From: Deltaproteobacteria bacterium UBA2385
GTDB taxonomy: Bacteria; Myxococcota_A; UBA796; UBA2385
Direction: 5' to 3'
DNA: 36,125 nucleotides
Assembly (NCBI GenBank): GCA_002343455.1
Contig: DDSR01000190.1
Location: 1-36,125, forward strand
The translations under genes and the position numbers were made by a program. Position 1 is the first letter of the stretch; each line of letters starts with the position of its first letter. The notes beneath the pieces are model-generated. The model did no database searches and was not told where the DNA came from. It saw only the letters and a program-made list of their open reading frames with translations. Positions 8,944 to 18,200 of this stretch are shown piece after piece.

Positions 8944-9018
8944 GGGCGATTAACTCAGCGGGAGAGTGCTACCTTCACACGGTAGAAGTCACTGGTTCAA
9001 ATCCAGTATCGCCCACCA
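8944..9018 (+). tRNA. tRNA-Val (anticodon CAC)
   Basis: A complete 75-nt cloverleaf. Acceptor stem GGGCGAT pairs perfectly with ATCGCCC, D stem ACTC/GAGT, anticodon stem CTACC/GGTAG with loop TTCACAC (anticodon CAC, valine), and T stem ACTGG/CCAGT with loop TTCAAAT. Discriminator A and an encoded CCA follow at 9015-9018. The 3' half is the probable attachment site of the neighbouring element: the recombinase reading frame runs into it from the opposite strand, and the tRNA stays intact. Confidence 0.97.
8989..9018. other. Probable attachment-site core (tRNA-Val 3' end) at element boundary
   Basis: These 30 bp cover the T arm, acceptor 3' strand and CCA of tRNA-Val, and on the minus strand they encode the last nine codons and stop of the recombinase (WWAILDLNQ). 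That arrangement is expected when an element integrates into a tRNA 3' end and its integrase gene abuts the site. The opposite attachment site should repeat part of this sequence; I did not find a copy elsewhere in the window, so it must lie beyond 36125 or be lost. Exact core limits cannot be set from one end. Confidence 0.55.
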
Positions 9019-10581
9019 TTCCGAACGGACCCCTTTGATCTCGGTCAAAGGGGTTTCTTCGTTGCGCATGGCCTCTGCCAGAGAACGCTGCTTGTTCCAG
9101 GGATCTCGCAGGTTGATCATCAGCCTGCCGTTGCCCATTTCGCAGTTCGAACACAGCAGATCCAGCAGCTGGCGCTTCTCGGTGACAGAAGCCTCATTGT
9201 AGAGCTCATACGCCCGGTTTCCGATTTCGAGCACCTGCACAGCCAGGTCGAGGTTCTCGCGGTCGGCCTTGTTGAGCCGCTGCATGGTCTCCACCAGGGC
9301 CGTGCGCTCCCGGTCCCACTCCTCCCGGCGACGCTGGAAGAACTCCTCGTCCACCCTGCCCTCCAGCTTGTCCTCGTAGGCCTTGTCGATGAGGTGGGTC
9401 AAGCGGTCGTAGCGCAGCCGCGCGGCCTGCTGCCGGGCCTCGGCATCGGCCTTGATGCTCTTGCGGGAGTCCAGCAGGACCTCGCGGGCCAGCTCCATGC
9501 CCTTGTCGCCCAGGTGCAGAGCCCGCAGCACCGAGCCGAACATGTCGACCAGCTTCTCCTCGCGGACGAAAGGCTCCTTCTGGCAGTTCCGCGAGCAGTG
9601 GTAGTAGATGTACTTCTTCTTCTGGATCTCGGCGACGACGGCCAGCCCGCAGTGGGCGCAGCGGATGAGCCCGGAGAAGGCAAACTCGTGGGTGTTGACC
9701 CGCGTGTCGTGGTGCCCGTCCAGCCGGGCCTGGGCCCGATCGAAGAGCGTGACCGAGATCAGCGTGGGGTCCTTGCCATCGTAGAGCACCCCATCCCACC
9801 AGAACTGCCCCGCGTAGAGCGGGTTGCGCAGCACCGAGTGGATGGTGCTCTTGGTCACCACGCCGCCGTGTTTGCCCTTCATGCCCGCCTGCCGTACCCA
9901 GGCCACGATGTCGTCGATGGACTGGCCGGCGGCGCAGCGCTCGAAGACCCCGGCGATGAGCGGCGCCCGCTCGGGGTCCCGCACCAGGGTGCTCTTCCCG
10001 GCCTCCCGGCGGTTGAGGTAGCCGATGGGCGCCGGGTTCGGCCAGTGGCCCTCCTGGGCCTTCTGGCGCATGCCCTTGCGCACCTCCTCCGACAGGTTGT
10101 CGATGTAGTTCTTCGCCATCAGCACGCGGATGCCGTGCATGAACTTGTCGGTGGACCGGCTGCCGTCGGACAGCACCACGCCCTCCTTGGCGAGGTGGAT
10201 CTCCAGGTCCATGTCGTCCAGGCGCACCCAATCCTTCAGGTTCCGGTAGAGGCGGTCGGTCTTCTCGACCAGCACGACCTTGCAGGTCCTGGTCTTCTTG
10301 AGGAAGGTCACCATCTCGGAGAAGGCGGTGCGGCCGGCGCGCTTGGCGGTCTCCACGTCCACGAACTCGTGCACGACGTCGAAGCCCTTGTCGGCGGCGT
10401 AGGCGACCAGCAGCTCCTTCTGGGCGGGGATGGAGTAGCCCTCGCGCTCCTGGTCCTTGGTGGAGACGCGGGCGTAGAGCACGGCCTGGCGGCGGGCCGG
10501 GCGGGCCGGCTCCTCGGGGGTGGCGCGGCTGCGGCGGGGGCGTGTGGCCCAGCGGCCCTTGGTGGTCTTCGGTGCGGGCAT
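8989..10581 (-). CDS. Large serine recombinase (integrase)
   Basis: A 530-aa site-specific recombinase. The N-terminal resolvase domain (about 32-180) has the catalytic Ser40 in LYARVSTKDQ and the conserved DRLYRN segment. A Recombinase domain follows (HWPNPAPIGYLNRR onward), then a zinc-ribbon with IRCAHCG and a second Cys pair in HCSRNCQ, and a coiled-coil C-terminal region (about 395-480), the arrangement of large serine integrases. The tail from about residue 505 is encoded by the tRNA terminator hairpin and the antisense tRNA 3' end, so the native C-terminus may be shorter or was replaced on integration. A GGAG ribosome binding site lies about 10 nt before the ATG at 10581. The gene follows the GIY-YIG-like gene in one transcript. 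Confidence 0.93.
   Translation of the reverse strand: MPAPKTTKGRWATRPRRSRATPEEPARPARRQAVLYARVSTKDQEREGYSIPAQKELLVAYAADKGFDVVHEFVDVETAKRAGRTAFSEMVTFLKKTRTCKVVLVEKTDRLYRNLKDWVRLDDMDLEIHLAKEGVVLSDGSRSTDKFMHGIRVLMAKNYIDNLSEEVRKGMRQKAQEGHWPNPAPIGYLNRREAGKSTLVRDPERAPLIAGVFERCAAGQSIDDIVAWVRQAGMKGKHGGVVTKSTIHSVLRNPLYAGQFWWDGVLYDGKDPTLISVTLFDRAQARLDGHHDTRVNTHEFAFSGLIRCAHCGLAVVAEIQKKKYIYYHCSRNCQKEPFVREEKLVDMFGSVLRALHLGDKGMELAREVLLDSRKSIKADAEARQQAARLRYDRLTHLIDKAYEDKLEGRVDEEFFQRRREEWDRERTALVETMQRLNKADRENLDLAVQVLEIGNRAYELYNEASVTEKRQLLDLLCSNCEMGNGRLMINLRDPWNKQRSLAEAMRNEETPLTEIKGVRSEWWAILDLNQ
9029..9060 (+). terminator. Rho-independent terminator after tRNA-Val
   Basis: A perfect 10-bp stem ACCCCTTTGA/TCAAAGGGGT (9029-9038 and 9045-9054) with the 6-nt loop TCTCGG, followed by TTCTTC. 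It sits 11 bp after the tRNA CCA, in the right place to end tRNA transcription. It also lies within the 3' end of the oppositely oriented recombinase frame, where it encodes the PLTEIKG part of the tail. Confidence 0.75.
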
Positions 10582-10599
10582 CGAGCAGCGTCTCCTGAG

Positions 10600-11160
10600 C
10601 TACACCGCGAACCAGGTCTCGGGCGCGCGGCCAGCCGCAGCGACGACCTGAGTCCGGACCACGTGGGTGTCCTGCCCGATCTGGCCCGAGCTGAGGTTCG
10701 CCGGTGGGTTGTCTCCGAACACGCCACGATACCCGAGGATCACGCTGACCTCCGCCTTAGCAGCATGCTCCGCCGCCCAGGAAGGGTCCGTCAGCGCATA
10801 GGCCACGAGCTTCCGGGCGCCGCCGCCGTCCCCGCTCGGCACCCCGAGGAAGTCCAGCAGCCCGAGGACATAGAGGTTCCAGCCACCGCGGGCGGGCACG
10901 AAGTTTCCTGTGTGCACAGCGCGCACCGTCGCGGCGAAGGCATCGAGCCGGTTCGCGACCGTGGACCACTTCCCGCGCGGCGTCGCGCCGACGTAGAGCG
11001 CGCCCGTCGGGTCGTCGACGCGCAGCCTTCGGAGCGGGATGCCGACCCCAGCGCTGTCCGCCAGGTGAACTCGGTACACCCCCTTGTGGTTCAGCTCGGC
11101 GAAGCTTCGGGCACCCCTGTTCCGGATGTCGTCAAGGTCGTAGGGTCCTGTCCAGGTCAT
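10600..11160 (-). CDS. Hypothetical protein, possible GIY-YIG-like fold (186 aa)
   Basis: The start is ATG 11160 (MTWTGPYD); the frame is open far upstream, but only as antisense of the ATPase gene. The segments KGVYRVHL (near 26) and GALYVGATP (near 53), followed by a basic helix NRLDAFAATV, resemble the GIY and YIG strands and conserved helix of GIY-YIG nucleases. The central Tyr/Gly pattern is retained but Ile is changed to Val in both. No clear metal-binding Glu could be assigned, so activity is uncertain. It sits 18 bp upstream of the recombinase in the same direction and may be an accessory of the element. Confidence 0.6.
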   Translation of the reverse strand: MTWTGPYDLDDIRNRGARSFAELNHKGVYRVHLADSAGVGIPLRRLRVDDPTGALYVGATPRGKWSTVANRLDAFAATVRAVHTGNFVPARGGWNLYVLGLLDFLGVPSGDGGGARKLVAYALTDPSWAAEHAAKAEVSVILGYRGVFGDNPPANLSSGQIGQDTHVVRTQVVAAAGRAPETWFAV

Positions 11161-11208
11161 GGCGTCTACTCTCCTCGCCCTGAATTTGTCTAGGGCCTGC
11201 CGGGTCTG

Positions 11209-11235
11209 TTGAAGTCTGGCCAATCTTGCCATAAT
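11209..11235 (+). promoter_or_regulatory. Candidate promoter of the defence operon
   Basis: The 112-bp region between the divergent GIY-YIG-like and HTH genes contains TTGAAG at 11209-11214 and CATAAT at 11230-11235, separated by 15 nt, which is shorter than ideal. It is the only AT-richer stretch upstream of the nine-gene operon. The assignment is by eye and weak. Confidence 0.35.
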
Positions 11236-11272
11236 CTCCCGGGCCTGCACGCCGCGCACCCAGGAAGCCGCC

Positions 11273-11494
11273 ATGGCTGACGAGATCCTGACCCTGAAGG
11301 AGGTCGCCGCGCTCCTCAAGATCGGGGAGCGCACGGTGTACCGTCTCGTGCAGGAGGGCCGGCTACCCGGCTTCAAGGTGGGGGGAGCCTGGCGCTTCCA
11401 CCGAGCCCGCCTCGACAATTGGATAGACACCCAGACCGAGGCCGCCGGTAGAGCAGCCATGTTTCCTGACGAGACCTCCGAATCCGACGATTGA
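11273..11494 (+). CDS. Excisionase-family helix-turn-helix protein (73 aa)
   Basis: A MerR/excisionase-type HTH (HTH_17): LTLKEVAALLKIGERTVYRL forms the helix-turn-helix (residues 7-26), with the wing GFKVGGAWRFHRARLDNWI following (33-51), and an acidic tail. Such proteins act as recombination directionality factors or small transcriptional regulators. Being first in the defence operon, it more probably regulates that operon, but control of the nearby serine recombinase is possible. Its stop overlaps a TTG codon in frame with the next gene. Confidence 0.85.
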   Translation: MADEILTLKEVAALLKIGERTVYRLVQEGRLPGFKVGGAWRFHRARLDNWIDTQTEAAGRAAMFPDETSESDD

Positions 11495-11505
11495 ACGAGG
11501 CCACT

Positions 11506-14250
11506 ATGCTTGGACTGACCCTTCGTGAAGAATTCCGCGGCAGGCGGCTCAAGGGCACGCAGATCGAGCTGCCCGACGCCATCAAGATGGGCGCGGCGGA
11601 GTTCCTGCGCATCACGTACCCGACCGGCGACGTGCTCACCGCGGTCGAGGCCATCGGGCCCAACCAGGGGCGCCCGGTGGTGCTCATCGGCGAGCGCGGC
11701 CAGGGCAAGTCGCACCTGATGGCTGCGCTGGTCCATGCCCTCAGCGACTCGGCCGCGACCCGCGACTGGCTCGCGGCCTGGGCCGACCGGCTCGGCAAGC
11801 CCAAGGTCGGCGAGCTGCCCCTGCGCACGGGCATGTTCGTCATCTCCGAGAACCTGCACCGCCAGGGCTACAAGTACCTCTGGGACCTGCTCTTCGAGCG
11901 GCACCCCAAGGGCGAGTACATCAAGGGCAAGTGGGAGGCTCAGGGCGACAAGAAGACGAACGTGCCCGGCTACGACCTGCTCAAGGAGATGTTCGCGGCG
12001 CGACCGACCGCCCTCGTGCTGGACGAGTACCAGACCTGGTTCGACGGCCTGACCGACAGCAAGAACCAGAAGTCCCGCACCTGGGCCTTCAACTTCGTCC
12101 AGATCCTCTCCGAGCTGGCCAAGGAGCACCCGGAGCTGGTGGTCCTGGTGGTGTCGCTCCGCAACGGTGACTCCGAGGCCTTCCGCCAGATCCACCGGGT
12201 CACCCCGGCCCTGGTCGACTGGAAAGGCCAAAGCGCCAAGCGCGACCGCCAGCGGCTGCTGCTGCACCGGCTGTTCGACAACCGCCTGAACATCGATCCG
12301 GCCCACATCGAGCATGCGCTCAAGGCCCATGTCGGCGAGCACCTCCGGCTGGCCGACGTGCCGGCGGCCGAGCATGACAAGGTCCGCCAGGACTTCGTGG
12401 AGGCCTGGCCCTTCGCGCCCCACCTGATGCAGCTCCTGGAGGATCAGGTCCTGGTCGCCACCAGCGCCCAAGAGACCCGAGACCTCATCCGCATCCTCGC
12501 CGACCTGTTCAAGCGGCAGGGCGACGAGCACCCGATCCTCACCGCCGCCGACTTCCGCCTCGACGACGAGAAGAGCGGTGTCGCCTCCCTGGTCGACTCG
12601 GTGGCCAACCAGCAGCTTCAGAGCCTGCGCGAGAAGGCCCTCCGCAACATGCAGTCGGTCCGCGACGCCGTCCCCGACGTCGGCACCGTGGTGCCCCACG
12701 TCGCGGAGATCGTGTCCTCGCTGTGGGTCCGCTCGCTGGCCGTGGGCAACCTCGCCGGGGCCACGTCCGCGACCCTGCACGTCGACGTGACCCGCGCCAA
12801 GGCCATCGACGACAACACCTTTCAGGACGAGCTGAACCTCATCGTCGAGAACAGCTTCAACATCCACCTGCAGGGCGATCGGCTCATCTTCCGCGACGAG
12901 GAGAACCCCCAAGCGCGGCTGATGGCCAGCGCCCGCAACGACAAGCTGTTCGCCAGCGGCGCGGCCATGGCGGGCCAGGACCTGGCGCAGCTCGCCAAGG
13001 AGGTCCGCTACGTCGTGGGCGACACCGCCGCGCAGCAGTACCGGGTGGTGGTGCTGGGCCGCAACTGGCTGACGAAGCCCTGGGACGACCTCGACGAGTC
13101 CGAGCGGCCCGAGCGGTGGACCGATCAGCGCATCCCACTGGTGGTGCTGCCCGAGTGCCCGGACAAGGTGCAGGCCCGCCTGGGCGCCTGGCTGAAGGAG
13201 CACCTCCAGAAGCGCCGGAACACCATCCGCTTCCTGCTCCCGATGGATGGCCTGCCCAACGCCTACTACGACCGCGACCTGGTGGTGCTGTCCCGGGCCA
13301 TCTGCCTGGCCGAGGCATGGAAGGTCGGCAACGCCGAGTACCGCAAGCTCAAGACCCGGTACGAGGGCGAGCTGCGCAACGTGCTCAAGAAGCGCTTCGA
13401 CCGCTTCGCCGTGCTGGACACCTGGAACTTCGGCGACCCCAGCCAGTGCGCCTTCCACATCGTCGCCCACAAGGCGCAAGGCGCCGCCATCCCCGAGGCC
13501 GTCGACAAGCACGTCCGCGAACAGCTCTTCATCCCCGAGGACTTCCAGGAGGTGGTGACGGCCGCCGCAGAGAACTCGGACAGCGTGGCCAAGCTCCTCG
13601 ACGAGCTCCAGGAGCCCCGGCCGAACCAGGCCGACTGCATCGCCTGGACCGGCGAGACCCTGGTGAAGGAGAAGGTCGAGCGGCTCTGCGCCAAGGGCGT
13701 CATCGCCATCGACCTGCGAGGCAGCCAGTACCTCCAGGCGAAGTCGGGCGAGGACGACGACAGTGCCTGGCGGCGAATCAAGGGCAAGCTGGGCACCGGC
13801 AAGCACCTCGAAGAGACCAAGCTCCTGTTGCCCCAGGCCGTGCCGCAGACGGGTGGAGTGACCACCACGTCGACTGAGACCAGTGGGGACACCACGGGCA
13901 CGGCTGGCAACGGCGAAGGCTCGGGCGGTGGCCTCGGCGGTGGAGAGACCACCACCGGCGGCGGTGACGGCGGCTCCAGCTCCACCGACACTGGTGAAGG
14001 CAATGGCGGGGGCGGGACGACCGGTGGCGGGAGCATCTTCGGCCCGGCCGCCACCAGCACCTTCTCCGCACCCGCCACCTCCAGCCTCAATCTGCTGTCC
14101 AAGGTGGAGGCCTGGGGCATCGGCAACTTCACCCAGGTCAAGAAGGCCTCGGTGACGGTCGAGGGCCTGACGGGCGCCAAGCTTTCGGAGCTGCTCAAGA
14201 AGCTGCCCGATGGCGTGACCTATGCCCTCACTGTCGAGAAGGAGGACTGA
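11506..14250 (+). CDS. DUF499-type P-loop ATPase of a BREX/Pgl-like system
   Basis: A 914-aa AAA-like ATPase with Walker A GERGQGKSH (62-70) and Walker B TALVLDEYQTW with Asp173/Glu174. The layout (ELPDAI...RITYPTG...RPVVLIGERGQGKSHL) is that of DUF499 proteins, which accompany DUF1156 methylases in defence islands and play the role of BrxC/PglY. Residues about 784-845 are a Gly/Ser/Thr-rich flexible linker, ending in a separate 50-residue C-terminal domain containing VEAWGIGNFTQVKKASV. I chose ATG 11506 behind a GAGG site rather than the TTG at 11491. The stop overlaps the PglZ start (TGATG), implying a stoichiometric complex. Confidence 0.88.
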   Translation: MLGLTLREEFRGRRLKGTQIELPDAIKMGAAEFLRITYPTGDVLTAVEAIGPNQGRPVVLIGERGQGKSHLMAALVHALSDSAATRDWLAAWADRLGKPKVGELPLRTGMFVISENLHRQGYKYLWDLLFERHPKGEYIKGKWEAQGDKKTNVPGYDLLKEMFAARPTALVLDEYQTWFDGLTDSKNQKSRTWAFNFVQILSELAKEHPELVVLVVSLRNGDSEAFRQIHRVTPALVDWKGQSAKRDRQRLLLHRLFDNRLNIDPAHIEHALKAHVGEHLRLADVPAAEHDKVRQDFVEAWPFAPHLMQLLEDQVLVATSAQETRDLIRILADLFKRQGDEHPILTAADFRLDDEKSGVASLVDSVANQQLQSLREKALRNMQSVRDAVPDVGTVVPHVAEIVSSLWVRSLAVGNLAGATSATLHVDVTRAKAIDDNTFQDELNLIVENSFNIHLQGDRLIFRDEENPQARLMASARNDKLFASGAAMAGQDLAQLAKEVRYVVGDTAAQQYRVVVLGRNWLTKPWDDLDESERPERWTDQRIPLVVLPECPDKVQARLGAWLKEHLQKRRNTIRFLLPMDGLPNAYYDRDLVVLSRAICLAEAWKVGNAEYRKLKTRYEGELRNVLKKRFDRFAVLDTWNFGDPSQCAFHIVAHKAQGAAIPEAVDKHVREQLFIPEDFQEVVTAAAENSDSVAKLLDELQEPRPNQADCIAWTGETLVKEKVERLCAKGVIAIDLRGSQYLQAKSGEDDDSAWRRIKGKLGTGKHLEETKLLLPQAVPQTGGVTTTSTETSGDTTGTAGNGEGSGGGLGGGETTTGGGDGGSSSTDTGEGNGGGGTTGGGSIFGPAATSTFSAPATSSLNLLSKVEAWGIGNFTQVKKASVTVEGLTGAKLSELLKKLPDGVTYALTVEKED

Positions 14251-15251
14251 TGGCCCTACCCCTCGACCTGCTGCGGCGCCTGGAGGGCAAGCCCGCCAGC
14301 GAAGCCTGGAAGGCCATCGCCGACCATGCGTGGGACATCTTCGACGACTCGCTGGACCCCATCAACCCGATCAAGGACCTCATCCGACGCGACAAGGCCA
14401 TCGGCGACGTCGACCTGTTCCTGGCGACGGCCGGCTGGGACCTGTGGGAAGCCTTCGGCACCGCCGTGACCCGCACCTCCAGCGCCCTGGTCCAGTGGTG
14501 GGCCGAGCGCGAAGGCGGGTGCGCAGTGCTGATCCTCGACGCCCTGTCGCTGCGCGAGGCGCCCTGGATCATCGAGGGGCTACAGGCCCGCGATTACATC
14601 GTGCACGAGATGGGTGTGACCGGCGCCGAGCTTCCCGCCGACACCACCCCCTTCGCCAAGGCCCTCGGCTTCGGCTCTCGGTCTTCGCTCTACAACAACG
14701 GCGCCGGCGGCGCCCACAAGCTCACGGGCGCGCGGACCGAGGCCCTCGACTGCGCCTTCGCCGACGCCGCCGCCCAGATCACGCCGGACCCGCGGTGGGT
14801 GCTCTGGCACGCCTGGCCCGACAGCCAGGTCCACCAGCACGCCGAGCACGGCAGAGGGCTGCAAGAGCTGGCCAAGGACGCCGAGCATCAGCTCACCTCC
14901 GACGGCTTCTGGAAGCTCATCGAGAAGCTGACCCAGGGGCGGCGGCTCGTGATCACTGCTGACCACGGCTATGCCGCGACCGGCCTGTTCCCCGACATCG
15001 CCGACGACGACCAGGTCAAGCACATGAAGGACCGCTTCAAGGCGGGCCGTTCGACGCCGGATGACGGCAGCGACAGTCCCTGGGTGCCCCCCATCGACCT
15101 GGTGCTGGACAGCCCGCATGGCCGGCACCGTTACGTGGTCGGCCGCCGAAAGTGGCGCGTCGCCGGCGGGCACCCAACCCTCGCCCACGGTGGGTTGAGC
15201 GTGCTCGAGGTCCTGGTCCCCTTCATCGACATTTCCCGAGCGGAGTCCTGA
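14250..15251 (+). CDS. pglZ: PglZ-domain protein (alkaline-phosphatase superfamily)
   Basis: A 333-aa protein with a PglZ fold. The metal/nucleophile strand is AVLILDALSLREAP (Asp97, Ser100). The second metal site is ITADHGY (Asp238, His239). The closing motif is GGHPTLAHGGLSVLEVLVPF (His308, His313), the usual HGGLS signature. PglZ is the hallmark phosphatase-like or nuclease-like protein of BREX/Pgl systems. This copy is well under half the usual BREX PglZ length and lacks the large N-terminal extension. It is coupled to the DUF499 ATPase by TGATG and precedes the methylase by 2 bp. Confidence 0.9.
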   Translation: MALPLDLLRRLEGKPASEAWKAIADHAWDIFDDSLDPINPIKDLIRRDKAIGDVDLFLATAGWDLWEAFGTAVTRTSSALVQWWAEREGGCAVLILDALSLREAPWIIEGLQARDYIVHEMGVTGAELPADTTPFAKALGFGSRSSLYNNGAGGAHKLTGARTEALDCAFADAAAQITPDPRWVLWHAWPDSQVHQHAEHGRGLQELAKDAEHQLTSDGFWKLIEKLTQGRRLVITADHGYAATGLFPDIADDDQVKHMKDRFKAGRSTPDDGSDSPWVPPIDLVLDSPHGRHRYVVGRRKWRVAGGHPTLAHGGLSVLEVLVPFIDISRAES

Positions 15252-15253
15252 CA

Positions 15254-18200
15254 ATGGCGAAGAAGAACAAGGCCGACATCCTGGCGGAGGAGGTCAAGAA
15301 GGCCGTCGGCGCAGGCCGCGTGGTGGCGGTCGAGACCGTCGACTTCTCCGACCCGAACCGGCCCCTCACTTGCCTGGAGGTCGACTTCCCGATCATCCCG
15401 GTGAACGAGCTTGCGGCCGTAGAGACAGCCTCTGGTGCCGGGCGAAAGCCAATCTATGCAATGGCGAAGTGGTGGGCACGACGGCCATCGAGTGTCTTTC
15501 GCGGTCTATTGCTGTCGGCTTCCATGAAGGCCCCGCAGGACCCACTGGAGGCAGGCAAATCCGTATGGGACGTCTACTACGCCAACCATCAGAAGATGAA
15601 GGCACTCTCCCACATTAAAGTGGTCGACCCCTTCATGGGGGGCGGAACCACAGTGGTTGAGGGAAGCCGCCTGGGCATGCAGATGCTTGGAGTGGACCTG
15701 AATCCGGTGGCGTGGTTCATCTGCAAGACCGAGCTCGCCCAGGTGGACAAGCCCGAGGTTGAGGCCCTTCTTGCCGAGGTTGAGGCTGTGGTCAAGCCCC
15801 AGATCATGCCCTTTTACGCCTGCGATTGCCCGCGAGGGCACAAGGGTACGTGGACCCGGGTGTCCACCGGCAGGGTAATGGGGGACGACTTCGATGCGCT
15901 TGCGCTTACCCCCGACGAGCGGAGGGACTACCGCTACGCGGGCCCCGAGATCATCTACGTCTTCTGGGCCAAGCACGGCCCCTGCCAGGTCACCGGCTGT
16001 GGGCACCGCACGCCGATCATGTCCTCGCCAGTCGTGGCGGTGAAGTCGATCTCCACCCGCTCCTGGGCACTCACCTGCCGAAACGCGATGTGTCGACGCG
16101 CCTTCGACATTGAAGAGAATGACGTGCGTATGGCACCGGGCGTACCACTTGTGGTCGCAGGGACTGAACGTCCCTATACCATACCAACCAAAGTGCATTC
16201 CCTTCACGCGTCGAATTCCATTCGCGTCGACATCACCTGCCCCGCCTGCGGTCATCGACATGAACAATTAGACCTGCTAGATAGGTCCGCTGAAAGGAAA
16301 AAGGTCGAGCTTTCACTACTTGTACACCCGCGTTGGCTCGCTGGTGAGTCCGCAACTGCTTCAGATGGTAGTCCATTCGGGGGAACAGCAACATCGACCC
16401 CGGACGCAACGGCAGCCTGGTGCAGGGCACGCGCGCAGCGAGCCTGGCTCTTTGAGGTCCGCGGAAGGCTTCCGGATGAAGTGGCGGACCCCCTTACCGG
16501 CACGGCCATCAAGACCGGAAAGCATGGCGGGACGGTGCCCAAGCGTTCAGCCTACTCATGCGGCGCATGCGGCACAGTCCAGGATGTCCTGGATACGGTC
16601 AAAGCGTCCGGCACCACCGGGCCGGTCGCCGCATATGCGGTGCAAGGCTACTGCCCAGAATGTGACTCAACCGGCGCTGCCTACAACGGACGTTTTTTCG
16701 CAGCTGCGGAAGATTCGACACAGTTTACTGCAGCAGCTCAAGAGTGGCACTCCAGGAAGATCGATGACCTGAGTGCCTTCTGGCCGAAAAGCGAAATCCC
16801 CTACGGTTTCATGACTGCTCATGCTAACGGAGACATTAGGGAAGGGCACGGATTCACCCACTGGTGGACGCTGTTCAACGAACGGGAGCTTCTGGTAGTC
16901 GCATCGCTATTGAAGGCAATCACCACCGTAGGGCAGTACCCGCAGCATGTACGCGAGGTCGCGCTAAATCCAGTCCTGCGCTTCTTGCAACACAACAACA
17001 TGCTTTGTTTCTGGGATATTCAGCAGGACTGCCTCGCGCCAAGTTTGAGCAATCAGAACTTTCACCCAAAAAACACAGTAATCGAGAATTCTGTCTTCGC
17101 CAGCTTGGGGCGAGGCAACTTCAGGAGCAGCGTATCAAAGCTTCGGGATGCGCTGGACTGGACCAACGACCCGTGGGACTTGGCATCGAACGACCGACTC
17201 TCTGCGAGCACCGCCAAACTGTCGGCCCGTCTGACCGGAAAGAGCACACACGTTCATCCTGGTGATCACCCGAGAGAATCTCCTATTGGACTCGGCAGTG
17301 CCACAGACCTGGCGTCGCTTAGCGCAGAGTCGATCGACCTCGTGGTTACAGACCCCCCCTTTGGTGGTCTTCTTCACTATTCCGAGCTTTCAGACTTCTT
17401 TTACGTTTGGCTGCGGCTGGTGCTGAAAGACCGCTATCCAGACAACTTCACGACTGAGTACGTGCCAAAGTCCCTCGAAATCGTCGAGAATCGTGCTCGT
17501 AACCCGGACGATCCTGCAGGGTTCTATCAGCGCCTCCTTACCGCCGCCTGGACCGAATCGGCCCGCATCCTCAAGGCAGGAGGTATCCTGGCTTTCACTT
17601 TCCACCACAGCGAAGACGAACCCTGGGTGCAGGTCCTCGAAAGCCTGTTCGACGCTGGGTTCTACCTGGAGGCGACCTACCCGATCCGCAGCGACGAGAC
17701 GAAGGGCGAGGGCGAGTTCGGCGCTCGCAAGGTCGAATACGACATCATTCATGTCTGCCGCAAGCGAACCTTCGAGCCCACGCCGGTGAGCTGGGCGAAG
17801 ATGCGGCGGGTGATCCAGCGCGAGGTCCAGCGCCTGAAGGACCTGCTCCAGCACCACCAGCGCGAAGGCCTGCCCGAGGCCGACATCCAGGTGATCAAGC
17901 GCGGCAAGGCACTGGAGTACTACTCCCGCCACTACGGGCAGGTCTACGAAGCCGAAGGGCAGGCGCTGTCCGTCAAGGACGCGGTGCTTGGCGTGCTCCA
18001 GGTGATTGATGAGCCTTCTGACCCCAGTGTTGAGCACCCTCCGGTGATTGCCTCGCCGTACACCCGTCAGCTCCTCCGCATGTACCTGAACACGACGGAG
18101 CAGCCGCGCAATCAGGTCCAGAAGTTCCTCCGCGGGACGGGCATCGCCCCCAGCGAGTTCGAGGATCGCGGCTGGATCTACGAGGACCGGAAAGTGTTCT

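Noticed and set aside
10600..13806. Long minus-strand open frame of more than 1000 codons opposite the ATPase
   Set aside because: Only the part from 11160 down has protein-like composition; the rest is antisense of the DUF499 gene, caused by high G+C at third positions.
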